A stretch of 64,000 bases of DNA from Bog-473 sp963726005. GTDB taxonomy: Bacteria > Actinomycetota > Acidimicrobiia > Acidimicrobiales > RAAP-2. The notes under the pieces are model-generated. The model searched no databases, was not told where the DNA came from, and worked only from the letters and a program-made list of their open reading frames with translations. Positions 50,172 to 58,199 of this stretch are shown one piece after another (positions within the stretch are counted from its first letter, which is position 1; each line of letters begins with the position of its first letter). The stretch lies in assembly GCA_963726005.1 (NCBI GenBank), contig CAVSAT010000020.1, positions 124,001 to 188,000 on the forward strand, read 5' to 3'. A program made the translations under genes and the position numbers.

Positions 50172-51569
50172 TCAGCGGCGGATGGCGGTACCCGACGGGG
50201 TGTCCTCCACGATCCAACCCCGCCGCACCAGTTCGTCCCGCAGCGAATCGGCCCGCGCGAAGTCCCGGGCACGGCGGGCCTCGTCGCGCTCCGCCACCAA
50301 TGTGGCGGCCGCCTCGTCGACCTCGCCGAACTCCTCCCGGAGGGACACGCCGAGCGCCGCCACCAACACCGCCGCGGTATGCGCGAGCACCGCCGCAACC
50401 GCCTCGTCACCGGCGTCCGCCATCGAGTGCGCCGCGGATGCCAGCTCGAAGATGCCGGCCAGGGCGCCCGGGGTGTCGAGGTCGTCGTCCATGCGCTCTC
50501 GGAATGCGGCCACCGGTTCTCCCGCGAGCTCTGTCGCCGGCTCGATCCCCTCGACGACGAGGCCGTGGGCCGTCTGCTCGAGCAGCCCCCCCACCCCGAA
50601 GCGCCGCGCCAACCCGTCGAGGCGCGCCAGCGCCTTCTCGGCGTCGGCCAACGTGTCCGGCGTCACCTCGATGGGCGAGCGGTAGTGGGCGCGGAGGACG
50701 AGCACCCGGTAGGCGCGGGCGTCGTAGCGCGACAAGAGATCGGGCAGCGTGGTGAAGTTGCCGAGCGACTTCGACATCTTCGTGCCCTCGACCTCCACCC
50801 AGCCGTTGTGCATCCAGTGCCGTGCGAAGACCTTGCCGTCGGCAACCGCCTGCGCCCGCTCGTTCTCGTGGTGCGGGAACTTCAGGTCCTGCCCGCCGCC
50901 GTGCAGGTCGAACCCCTCACCAAGCAGGTCGAGCGACATGACCACGCACTCGGTGTGCCACCCGGGCCGGCCCCGCCCCCACGGTGAGTCCCAGCTGGGC
51001 TCACCCGGCTTCGCCTTCTTCCACAAGGCAAAGTCGAGGGGCGAGCGCTTGTCCTCGTTGGCCTCGACCCGCGCCCCGACCTGCAACGACTCGAGCGATT
51101 GTTGGGCCAGGAGGCCATATCCCTCGACCTTGGAGACCTCCAGATAGACGCCGTCGGGCGTCTCGTAGGCCTTGTCCATGGCCATCAGCTGGCCCACCAG
51201 CGCCAGCATGTCCTCGATGTACTGCGTGGCGTGCGGGATGTCCTGTGGGCGCAGGTCACCCAACGCGTCCATGGACTCCCACCAGCGGGCCTCGAATTCG
51301 GCAGCCACGTCGGCCTCGGTGCGTCCGAGCTCGGCGGCCCGCCTGATGATGTTGTCGTCGACGTCGGTGACGTTGGCCACGTGGTGCACCTTCAGCCCCG
51401 TGAAGCTCAGGTAGCGCCGGAGGATGTCGAACGTCAGGTTGGCCCGCCCGTGCCCGATGTGGGGCATGTCGTAGACGGTCGGCCCACACACGTACATCGA
51501 CACCTCGCCCTCGGTGCGCAGCTCGAGCGGGTGGACCGTGCCCGTTGCGGTGTCGTAGAGGCGCAGCAC
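50172..51569 (-). CDS. cysS: Cysteinyl-tRNA synthetase
   Basis: Class I aminoacyl-tRNA synthetase of 465 residues. The zinc-binding cysteine is C28 in YVCGPTVYD; HIGH is residues 37-40 (PHIGHGRANL). LDLHGGGQDLKFPHHENERA supplies the other zinc ligands (Cys/His/Glu), and KMSKS is in VEGTKMSKSLGNF. A DALR anticodon domain and a helical tail (RRARDFARADSLRDELVRRG) make it a full-length CysRS rather than the shorter mycothiol ligase MshC. GTG 51569 lies 6 nt after a minus-strand TACCGT box, so probably leaderless. Confidence 0.95.
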   Translation of the reverse strand: MLRLYDTATGTVHPLELRTEGEVSMYVCGPTVYDMPHIGHGRANLTFDILRRYLSFTGLKVHHVANVTDVDDNIIRRAAELGRTEADVAAEFEARWWESMDALGDLRPQDIPHATQYIEDMLALVGQLMAMDKAYETPDGVYLEVSKVEGYGLLAQQSLESLQVGARVEANEDKRSPLDFALWKKAKPGEPSWDSPWGRGRPGWHTECVVMSLDLLGEGFDLHGGGQDLKFPHHENERAQAVADGKVFARHWMHNGWVEVEGTKMSKSLGNFTTLPDLLSRYDARAYRVLVLRAHYRSPIEVTPDTLADAEKALARLDGLARRFGVGGLLEQTAHGLVVEGIEPATELAGEPVAAFRERMDDDLDTPGALAGIFELASAAHSMADAGDEAVAAVLAHTAAVLVAALGVSLREEFGEVDEAAATLVAERDEARRARDFARADSLRDELVRRGWIVEDTPSGTAIRR

Positions 51570-51574
51570 CCGGG

Positions 51575-51581
51575 TACGGTA
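51575..51581. promoter_or_regulatory. Bidirectional -10 region between cysS and valS
   Basis: TACGGTA contains TACGGT for the plus strand (9 nt before valS ATG 51590) and TACCGT for the minus strand (6 nt before cysS GTG 51569). The entire divergent space is 20 bp, so both genes should be leaderless. Confidence 0.55.
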
Positions 51582-51589
51582 ACCCGATC

Positions 51590-54136
51590 ATGTCAACCCC
51601 CTCGACCGGCGCGCCCCGGGTACCCGACAAGCCGACCCTCGACGGCCTCGAGGATCGTTGGGCGTCGACCTGGGACGAGGGAGGCGCCTACCGGTTCGAC
51701 CGCAGTGCCACCCGGGAGCAGGTGTTCTCCATCGACACCCCCCCGCCGACGGTGTCGGGGTCGCTGCACATGGGATCGGTCTTCGGCTACGTGCAGACCG
51801 ATGCCGTCGCCCGCTACCGGCGCATGCGGGGATGGAAGGTCTTCTACCCCATGGGGTGGGACGACAACGGCCTGCCGACCGAGCGCCGGGTGCAGACCTA
51901 CTTTGGCGTGACCTGCGACCCGTCGCTGCCCTACGACCCCGAATTCACGCCGCCGGCCGAACCTGGCCCGGAGGACATGCCGGTCAGCCGGCCCAACTTC
52001 ATCGCGCTGTGCCACCAGCTGACGGCCGAAGACGAGCTCGCCTTCGAGGCACTGTGGCGCCGCATCGGGCTCTCGGTCGACTGGGACCTCGGCTACGCCA
52101 CCATCGACGACCGCAGCCGGCGGGCGAGCCAGCGCATGTTCCTGCGCAATCTGGCGCGGGGGGAGGCCTACTCCTCCGAGGCGCCGACGCTGTGGGACGT
52201 CGACTACCAGACCGCCGTGGCGCAGGCCGAGATGGAGGACCGCGACCGGCCGGGCGCCTACTACCGGCTGCGCTTCGACGACATCGAGATCGAGACCACG
52301 CGGCCCGAGCTGGTCGCCGCCTGCGTGGCGCTGGTCGCCCATCCCGACGACGAGCGCTACGCGCAGCGCTTCGGGACGACGGTGCACACGCCGCTCTTCG
52401 GGGTGGAGGTGCCGATGCTCGCCCACCACCTGGCCGAACCGGACAAGGGCTCGGGCATCGCGATGATCTGCACCTTCGGCGACGTCACCGACGTCGTGTG
52501 GTGGCGCGAGCTGGACCTGCCCACCCGCAACATCCTCACCCGGACGGGCCGTATCACCGAGGTGCCCCCGCCCGGCGTTCCCGACGGCGAGGCATGGCGG
52601 GCCATCGCCGGCCGCACGGTGCGGCAGGCCCAGCGGGCCATGGTCGAGATGCTGGCGGCGGCGGGCGACATGGTCGGCGAGCCCCGGCCCATCATGCACC
52701 CGGTCAAGTTCTACGAGCGGGGCGAGCGCCCACTCGAGATCGTGACCAGCCGGCAGTGGTTCATCCGCAACGGAGGGCGCGACGAGGAGCTTCGCCAGTC
52801 GCTCCTGGCCCGGGGCAAGGAGCTCGACTGGCACCCGCCCTACATGCAGGTCCGCTACGACGACTGGGTGAACGGCCTCAACAGCGACTGGCTCGCGAGC
52901 CGCCAGCGCTTCTTCGGCGTGCCCATCCCGATCTGGTACCCGATCGGCGCCGACGGCGAGCCCGACCACGAGTCGCCCCTCGTCCCCGACGAGGCCCGCC
53001 TGCCGGTCGATCCCACGACCGACACGCCCCCCGGCTACACCGAGGCGCAGCGCGGCGTCCCGGGCGGCTTCGCCGGCGACCCCGACGTCATGGACACGTG
53101 GGCCACCTCGTCGCTCACCCCGCACATCGCCTGCGGGTGGGAGGAAGACCCGACGCTGTTCGCGGCCACCTTTCCGATGGACCTGCGGCCCCAGGGCTAC
53201 GAGATCATCCGCACGTGGCTCTTCTCCACCATCCTGCGCACGCACCTGGAGCACCACGTCGTGCCCTGGCACCACACCATCCTCAACGGCTGGGTCCTCG
53301 ACCCCGAGCGGAAGAAGATGTCCAAGTCCAAGGGCAACGTGGTCACACCGATGCCGCTGGTGGACGAGTTCGGTTCCGACGCCGTGCGCTACTGGGCCTG
53401 CAACGGCCGGCCCGGCACCGACACCGCGGTGGACACCGGCGTCATGAAGATCGGCCGCCGCCTGGCCATCAAGATCCTCAACGCGTCGAGGTTCGCGCTG
53501 GGCCGCCTCGGTGAGGACGAGCCGCCGGGCGTCGAGGCGGTGCGCGAACCGCTCGACCTCGCCCTGCTGGGCCAGCTGGCCGACGTGGTGTCGACCGCCA
53601 CGGCGTCCTTCGAGCAGTTCGACTACGCCCGAGCGCAGGAAGTCACCGAGACCTTCTTCTGGTCCTTCTGCGACGACTACGTCGAGCTCGTCAAGACGCG
53701 GGCCTACGGCGAGGGCGACGCGGCCGGCGCCGACTCGGCCCGGGCCACCCTGGCGCTTGCCCTGTCGGTCCTGATCCGGCTCTTCGCCCCCTCGCTCCCC
53801 TTCGTGACCGAGGAGGTGTGGAGCTGGTGGCAGGAGGGCTCCGTCCACCACGCGCCCTGGCCCGATGTCGAAGAGATCGGTCCGCCCGCACACGCCGACC
53901 GCGACGTGCTCGCGGTGGCGGCCGAGGTGCTGGGCGCAGTACGCCGCGAGAAGACGACCCATAAGCGGTCCATGCGGGCGCGGGTGGCACGCCTGACGGT
54001 GCGGGGTCCCGCGGCAACACTGGCGGCGGTCGAAGCGTCCCGCGGCGACATCACCGACGCCGGCGGCGTGGACGAGCTGGTGGTGGCGACGGGCGACACG
54101 CTCACGGTGGACGTACTGCTGGCCGACGACGCCTGA
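51590..54136 (+). CDS. valS: Valyl-tRNA synthetase, archaeal-type
   Basis: Class I synthetase of 848 residues charging tRNA-Val and editing mischarged threonine. HIGH-like segment: PPTVSGSLHMGSVFGY near residues 48-63; KMSKS in KKMSKSKGNVVTPMP. The region after HIGH reads MGWDDNGLPTERRVQTYFGV, which is the archaeal/rickettsial form; typical bacterial ValRS has a different sequence there. The C-terminal coiled coil is short. The N-terminal half includes the CP1 editing domain (YYRLRFDDIEIETTRPELVA). ATG 51590 lies 9 nt after a TACGGT box. Confidence 0.9.
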   Translation: MSTPSTGAPRVPDKPTLDGLEDRWASTWDEGGAYRFDRSATREQVFSIDTPPPTVSGSLHMGSVFGYVQTDAVARYRRMRGWKVFYPMGWDDNGLPTERRVQTYFGVTCDPSLPYDPEFTPPAEPGPEDMPVSRPNFIALCHQLTAEDELAFEALWRRIGLSVDWDLGYATIDDRSRRASQRMFLRNLARGEAYSSEAPTLWDVDYQTAVAQAEMEDRDRPGAYYRLRFDDIEIETTRPELVAACVALVAHPDDERYAQRFGTTVHTPLFGVEVPMLAHHLAEPDKGSGIAMICTFGDVTDVVWWRELDLPTRNILTRTGRITEVPPPGVPDGEAWRAIAGRTVRQAQRAMVEMLAAAGDMVGEPRPIMHPVKFYERGERPLEIVTSRQWFIRNGGRDEELRQSLLARGKELDWHPPYMQVRYDDWVNGLNSDWLASRQRFFGVPIPIWYPIGADGEPDHESPLVPDEARLPVDPTTDTPPGYTEAQRGVPGGFAGDPDVMDTWATSSLTPHIACGWEEDPTLFAATFPMDLRPQGYEIIRTWLFSTILRTHLEHHVVPWHHTILNGWVLDPERKKMSKSKGNVVTPMPLVDEFGSDAVRYWACNGRPGTDTAVDTGVMKIGRRLAIKILNASRFALGRLGEDEPPGVEAVREPLDLALLGQLADVVSTATASFEQFDYARAQEVTETFFWSFCDDYVELVKTRAYGEGDAAGADSARATLALALSVLIRLFAPSLPFVTEEVWSWWQEGSVHHAPWPDVEEIGPPAHADRDVLAVAAEVLGAVRREKTTHKRSMRARVARLTVRGPAATLAAVEASRGDITDAGGVDELVVATGDTLTVDVLLADDA

Positions 54137-54148
54137 CCAGGGGTCAGG

Positions 54149-55441
54149 TCAGGCGTCGGGCGCTGCCTCGACCTCGGTACGCACGTGCCCGGACGACGCG
54201 CCGGTGCGGCCGGCGGGGGCGGCCGCACGCGCACCCTCGAGGAAGTCGCCCACCGCCGATGTCGTGGCCTGGCAGCGGAGCGACGCGACGACATCGAACG
54301 CGTGCTGCGCGAGGGGCAGCTCCGCGTACGCGACCGGCTGGCGCGAGACGGCCCGCAGGCGGTCCACGAAGATGCGGGCGGTCTCCACCGGCACCAGCGT
54401 GTCGTTGGCGCCCTGGAGGACGAAGAACGGGGGTGCGCCGGCGTGGACCCGGCAGGTCGGCGAGGCATCACGGAAGACCTCGGGATGCTCCGACTCCGGG
54501 GTCTTCATGACCTTCTTCTCCAGCATCTTGAGCAGGCCCGGCCCGAAACGGGCCGACCCCTCGGGCGAGCCGGTCAGGTCCATGACGCCGTAGAAGGGGA
54601 CGCAGGCCTGCACCGACGTGTCCAGCTCCTCGAATCCCGGCTGGAAGGCGCGGTCGCCGGCGCTCAGGGCCAGCAACGCGCACAGGTGGCCCCCGGCCGA
54701 TCCCCCGCTCACGGCGACGAAGGATGGGTCGCCCCCGTACTCGGCGATGTGCTCCTTGACCCAGGCCACGGCGCGCTTGGCATCGACGATGTGCTCGGGC
54801 CACGTTGCCTTCGGGCTCAGCCGGTAGTTGATGGCGACACAGACCCAACCGCGGGCGACCAGCTCGTACATCATCGGCTTGCCCTGCTGGCGCTTGTCGC
54901 CGATCATCCAGGCCCCGCCGTGGATGTACACCATGACGGGCGCCTTGTCGGGCGGAGCCAACCGGGAGCGGTAGACGTCGAGACGGTGGCGCGCGATGCC
55001 GTCGCCCCAGTAGTCGATGTCGGTGGTCGCCTCCACGGCACGCGAGCGGAACGGAATGGCCCGGGTGACGCGCCACCACCGACCCCACGTTGGCGCAGTC
55101 GGCTCCGTGGGGACGGGGAATCTCTGCGCGCGCACGTCGTCGAGGGCGGCGGCGGTGACGCAGCCGGTCCGGTGGCCGGCGATGCCGAGCCCGAACAGCC
55201 CCACCCAGTCCACGACGGCCACGGCCAACCCGAGCCAACCTGCCCAGCCGTCGAGCGCGCCGAACCATATGAAGACGCCTGCTGCGACCATCTGCCAGAC
55301 GATGTTCTGGAAGGCCAACTCACCGGCGATCCACGACAGGGAGAAGCTCAACACGGTCAAGGGTTCCCGCCGGATGGGCCGGTAGGCCAGCACCACGGCG
55401 ACGGCCCCCACGAGGGTGACGATCAGGAAGGCGTACGGCAC
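54149..55441 (-). CDS. Alpha/beta hydrolase (HSL/LipC-like esterase) with N-terminal membrane segment
   Basis: A 430-residue membrane-attached esterase. Three or four hydrophobic stretches occupy residues 5-100. The catalytic domain shows the oxyanion loop VYIHGGAWMIGDKRQQG, nucleophile elbow AVSGGSAGGHLCALLALS, acid in GANDTLVPVETA and histidine in LPLAQHAFDV. This is the hormone-sensitive-lipase type. It stands divergent from a WS/DGAT gene, as LipC (Rv0220) stands next to Rv0221 in M. tuberculosis, so a role in acylglycerol or wax turnover is plausible. Start GTG 55441 precedes the first helix. Confidence 0.8.
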   Translation of the reverse strand: MPYAFLIVTLVGAVAVVLAYRPIRREPLTVLSFSLSWIAGELAFQNIVWQMVAAGVFIWFGALDGWAGWLGLAVAVVDWVGLFGLGIAGHRTGCVTAAALDDVRAQRFPVPTEPTAPTWGRWWRVTRAIPFRSRAVEATTDIDYWGDGIARHRLDVYRSRLAPPDKAPVMVYIHGGAWMIGDKRQQGKPMMYELVARGWVCVAINYRLSPKATWPEHIVDAKRAVAWVKEHIAEYGGDPSFVAVSGGSAGGHLCALLALSAGDRAFQPGFEELDTSVQACVPFYGVMDLTGSPEGSARFGPGLLKMLEKKVMKTPESEHPEVFRDASPTCRVHAGAPPFFVLQGANDTLVPVETARIFVDRLRAVSRQPVAYAELPLAQHAFDVVASLRCQATTSAVGDFLEGARAAAPAGRTGASSGHVRTEVEAAPDA

Positions 55442-55562
55442 CCCACCATCTTCGCCCGCGGCGGGGGGCACGCAGTCGACCCTGGTCGGAGCGGTTCTCC
55501 GTTTGCCTCGGCGAGCGGTTGGCGCGAGGTTAGGGACGCACGGCGACGACCAAGGAGAGTCG

Positions 55563-57080
55563 ATGACCCCCGAACGGCTGAGTGGGCTCGATGCGAGCTT
55601 TCTCTACATGGAGACGCCGACCCTCCACATGCACGTGGCCATCACGGCCGTCTTCGACCCCTCGACCGTGCCGGGCGGGTACTCGTTCCGGCGGGTGCGC
55701 CAGCTCATCAACGACCGCATCCCGCTGGCGCCGGTCTTCCAGCGCCGGCTGGTCGAGGTGCCGATGCGCCTGGGGTTCCCGGTCTGGGTCGACGACCCGG
55801 AGTTCGACATCGACAACCACGTCCGCCGTGCCGCGGTGCCCTCCCCCGGCGGCATGCGCGAGCTAGGCGATTTCGCCGCGGACGTCATCAGCCGCCAGCT
55901 CCATCGCGACCGCCCGCTCTGGGAGATGTGGATCGTCGAGGGCGTGGAGGACGGGAAGATCGCGCTGGTGGCCAAGATGCATCACAGCACGGTCGACGGC
56001 GTCTCCGGCGCCGAACTCCTCGGCGTCCTCTTCGACCTTGAGCCCGAGCCCCCCGCCACGCCGACGCTCACGCCGCGCCAGCTCGACTCGCGCATCCCGT
56101 CGGGCCTCGAGCTGGTCTCGCAGGCCATGGTGTCCGGCCTGGTGGCGCCGTTCGACGTGGGCCGCATGTTGCTGCGCACGACGCGCAGCATCTTCGGCAT
56201 CCGCCGCATCCGACAGGGACTCACCGCCAAGGCGGCATTGCCGTTGACGGCACCCCGCACCTCCATCAACGTCGCCGTCCACGCGCGGCGGCGCGTGGCT
56301 TTCGCGGCCGCGAGCCTGGCCGACGTCAAGAAGCTGAAGAACGCGATGGGTACGACGGTCAACGACGTGGTCCTGGCCATGTGCGCCGGCGCGCTGCGTA
56401 CGTACCTGCTTGCCGGCGACGAGCTCCCCGACATCCCTCTCGTCACGGTCGTGCCCGTCTCGGTGACGCCGGACGTGGCCGAGCTCAAGGGTTCGAACAA
56501 GGTGTCGGCCATGTTCGTCCAGTTGCCCTGCCAGATCGACGACCCGCTGGAGCGGCTGCGCGTCATCCACGAGGGCACCAAGGGGGCAAAGGAGGAGCAC
56601 CAGGCACTCGGTGCGACCACGCTGCAAAACTGGGCCGAGCATGCGACGCCCAATGTCTTCGCCGCGGCGGCTCGCCTCTACACCGGGATGAAGCTGGCGG
56701 ACCGCCATCGACCCGTCGCCAACCTGGTCGTGTCCAACGTCCCGGGCCCGGACTTCCCCTTGTACCTCGGGGGCAGCCAGCTCCTCGGGATGTTCCCCCT
56801 CGGGCCCGTCATGGACGGGATGGGCCTCAACATCACCATCATGAGCTACCTCGGGGTCCTGTACTGGGGGCTCGCCTCGGACTCTCGCGCCGTCCCGCGG
56901 CTGTGGGACGTCGCCGCGGCGATCCCGCACGCGCTGAGCGAGCTCATGGCGGCGGCCGGGCTCGAGGCCGAGCCCTTCGGGGTCCCGATCCACCTCGGCC
57001 CCGGCATGCCGCCGACCGCGCACTGGATCCGTTCCGCGGCGTCCGCCCAGGCCGACGCGACCGGTAGCGTGAGCGCATGA
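55563..57080 (+). CDS. Wax ester synthase/diacylglycerol acyltransferase (WS/DGAT)
   Basis: A 505-residue acyltransferase that esterifies diacylglycerol or fatty alcohol with acyl-CoA. The catalytic motif is MHHSTVDG with the histidines at residues 140-141. The second conserved block is VSNVPGPDFPLYLGG. The N-terminus MTPERLSGLDASFLYMET is typical of actinomycete enzymes. An AAGGAGAG Shine-Dalgarno precedes ATG 55563. The VOC gene overlaps its stop by 4 bp. Together with the esterase it suggests storage lipid metabolism. Confidence 0.92.
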   Translation: MTPERLSGLDASFLYMETPTLHMHVAITAVFDPSTVPGGYSFRRVRQLINDRIPLAPVFQRRLVEVPMRLGFPVWVDDPEFDIDNHVRRAAVPSPGGMRELGDFAADVISRQLHRDRPLWEMWIVEGVEDGKIALVAKMHHSTVDGVSGAELLGVLFDLEPEPPATPTLTPRQLDSRIPSGLELVSQAMVSGLVAPFDVGRMLLRTTRSIFGIRRIRQGLTAKAALPLTAPRTSINVAVHARRRVAFAAASLADVKKLKNAMGTTVNDVVLAMCAGALRTYLLAGDELPDIPLVTVVPVSVTPDVAELKGSNKVSAMFVQLPCQIDDPLERLRVIHEGTKGAKEEHQALGATTLQNWAEHATPNVFAAAARLYTGMKLADRHRPVANLVVSNVPGPDFPLYLGGSQLLGMFPLGPVMDGMGLNITIMSYLGVLYWGLASDSRAVPRLWDVAAAIPHALSELMAAAGLEAEPFGVPIHLGPGMPPTAHWIRSAASAQADATGSVSA

Positions 57081-57535
57081 CGGTACGAGAGCTCGGCCAC
57101 CTGGTGCTGTACGTGCGCGATGTCCGCCGGTCGGCGGCCTTCTACCGCGACGTGCTCGGCTGGCGCCAGATCCTGCCCGAGCCGGGCGAGGAGCCCGTGG
57201 GGGCCGCCGCGTTCTCGTCTGGTCGCACGCATCACGAGCTCCTGCTGATTGAGGTTGGCGCTGACGCCACACCGATACCCCGGGGCCGGCGGGTCGGGCT
57301 CTACCACTTCGGCCTCAACGTCGGCGACACCGATGACGACTTGCGGGCGGCGCTGGCCCAGGTGCAGGCGGCCGGTGCCACGGTCGTCGGCACCTCCGAC
57401 CACACCGTGACCCACAGCCTCTACATCCTCGACCCGGACGGCAACGAGATCGAGCTCTACATCGACGTGCCCGGGGTGGACTGGCGATCGGACCCGGCGC
57501 TCGTGGCGGCTCCCATCCGTCCGCTCACACTCTGA
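57077..57535 (+). CDS. VOC family protein (glyoxalase/dioxygenase-like)
   Basis: A 152-residue VOC-fold protein: ELGHLVLYVRDVRRSAAFYR then DVLGWRQILPEPGEEP at the N-terminus, GLYHFGLNVGDTDDDLRAAL in the middle, and LYILDPDGNEIELYIDVPGV at the end with the metal-binding Glu (E in ELYID). Metal ligands fit a type I extradiol dioxygenase or glyoxalase, but the substrate is unknown. It overlaps the WS/DGAT stop by 4 bp (ATGA), so the two are co-translated. Confidence 0.8.
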   Translation: MTVRELGHLVLYVRDVRRSAAFYRDVLGWRQILPEPGEEPVGAAAFSSGRTHHELLLIEVGADATPIPRGRRVGLYHFGLNVGDTDDDLRAALAQVQAAGATVVGTSDHTVTHSLYILDPDGNEIELYIDVPGVDWRSDPALVAAPIRPLTL

Positions 57536-57578
57536 GCGGGCCGGTCGGCGCGCCGGGCGCACCGGTGGTCGGGACGCA

Positions 57579-58199
57579 GTGAGGCTCGCGCACGCCGACG
57601 CCGACGGCGCGCAGGCTGCCGTCGAGGTGCTGCGTGCGGGGGGCGTCGCCGTGGTGCCGACGGACACGGTGTACGGCCTGGCCGCGCGTCCGGGCGACGC
57701 TGACGCGGTACAGGCGGTCTTCCGGGTCAAAGGCCGCCCCGAGGGAATGCACCTCCCGGTCCTGGCCGCCTCGGTCGCGCAGGTGCGGGCCCTCGGCGTG
57801 GCCTTCACCCCCGCCGCAGCCGTGCTGGCCCGGCGGTGGTGGCCGGGCCCGCTCACCTTGGCCTTCGGCTTCGACGTCGGGCTGGACCGCCCGGCCTGGC
57901 TGGCCGGGCGTGAGGAGGTCGCGGTCCGCATCCCCGAACACGACTTCTTGCGGGCACTCTTGGAGCGGACCGGGGTCCTGGTCGTGACCAGTGCCAACCC
58001 TCACGGCGCGCCGACGCCGCGCACCGCACACGACGTGGCGGCCAGCCTCGGACCTGCGGTCGACCTGGTGGTCGACGGCGGGCGGCTCGAGGGCGTGCCG
58101 TCGACGCTGGTCAACGTGCGCGGGCCTGAGCCGGAGGTCGAACGCCAAGGGGCGATCTCGCGAACCGACGTGGAGTGCGCCCTGGCGGAGGTGCCATGA
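57579..58199 (+). CDS. tsaC: L-threonylcarbamoyladenylate synthase (TsaC/Sua5 family)
   Basis: First enzyme of t6A formation on ANN-decoding tRNAs: it makes threonylcarbamoyl-AMP from Thr, bicarbonate and ATP. The 206-residue protein contains AVVPTDTVYGLAARPGDADA near residues 25-44 and KGRPEGMHLPVLAASVAQVR, then WWPGPLTLAF, VAVRIPEHDFLRALL and TSANPHGAPTPRTAHDV. It lacks the extra Sua5 C-terminal domain. The stop overlaps tsaD by 4 bp, linking both t6A enzymes in one message. Confidence 0.9.
   Translation: MRLAHADADGAQAAVEVLRAGGVAVVPTDTVYGLAARPGDADAVQAVFRVKGRPEGMHLPVLAASVAQVRALGVAFTPAAAVLARRWWPGPLTLAFGFDVGLDRPAWLAGREEVAVRIPEHDFLRALLERTGVLVVTSANPHGAPTPRTAHDVAASLGPAVDLVVDGGRLEGVPSTLVNVRGPEPEVERQGAISRTDVECALAEVP

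Noticed and set aside
50172..51569. Assignment of the CysRS-like gene as mycothiol ligase MshC
   Set aside because: The protein is full length (465 residues) with a DALR domain and C-terminal tail that MshC lacks.
51593..53962. 789-residue open frame on the minus strand opposite valS
   Set aside because: The product is rich in G, R, H and V with no domain. It is the antisense shadow of a highly conserved synthetase in GC-rich DNA.
55863..57272. 469-residue minus-strand frame opposite the WS/DGAT gene
   Set aside because: Low-complexity Arg/Gly/Val sequence, no motifs, fully covered by a well-supported gene.
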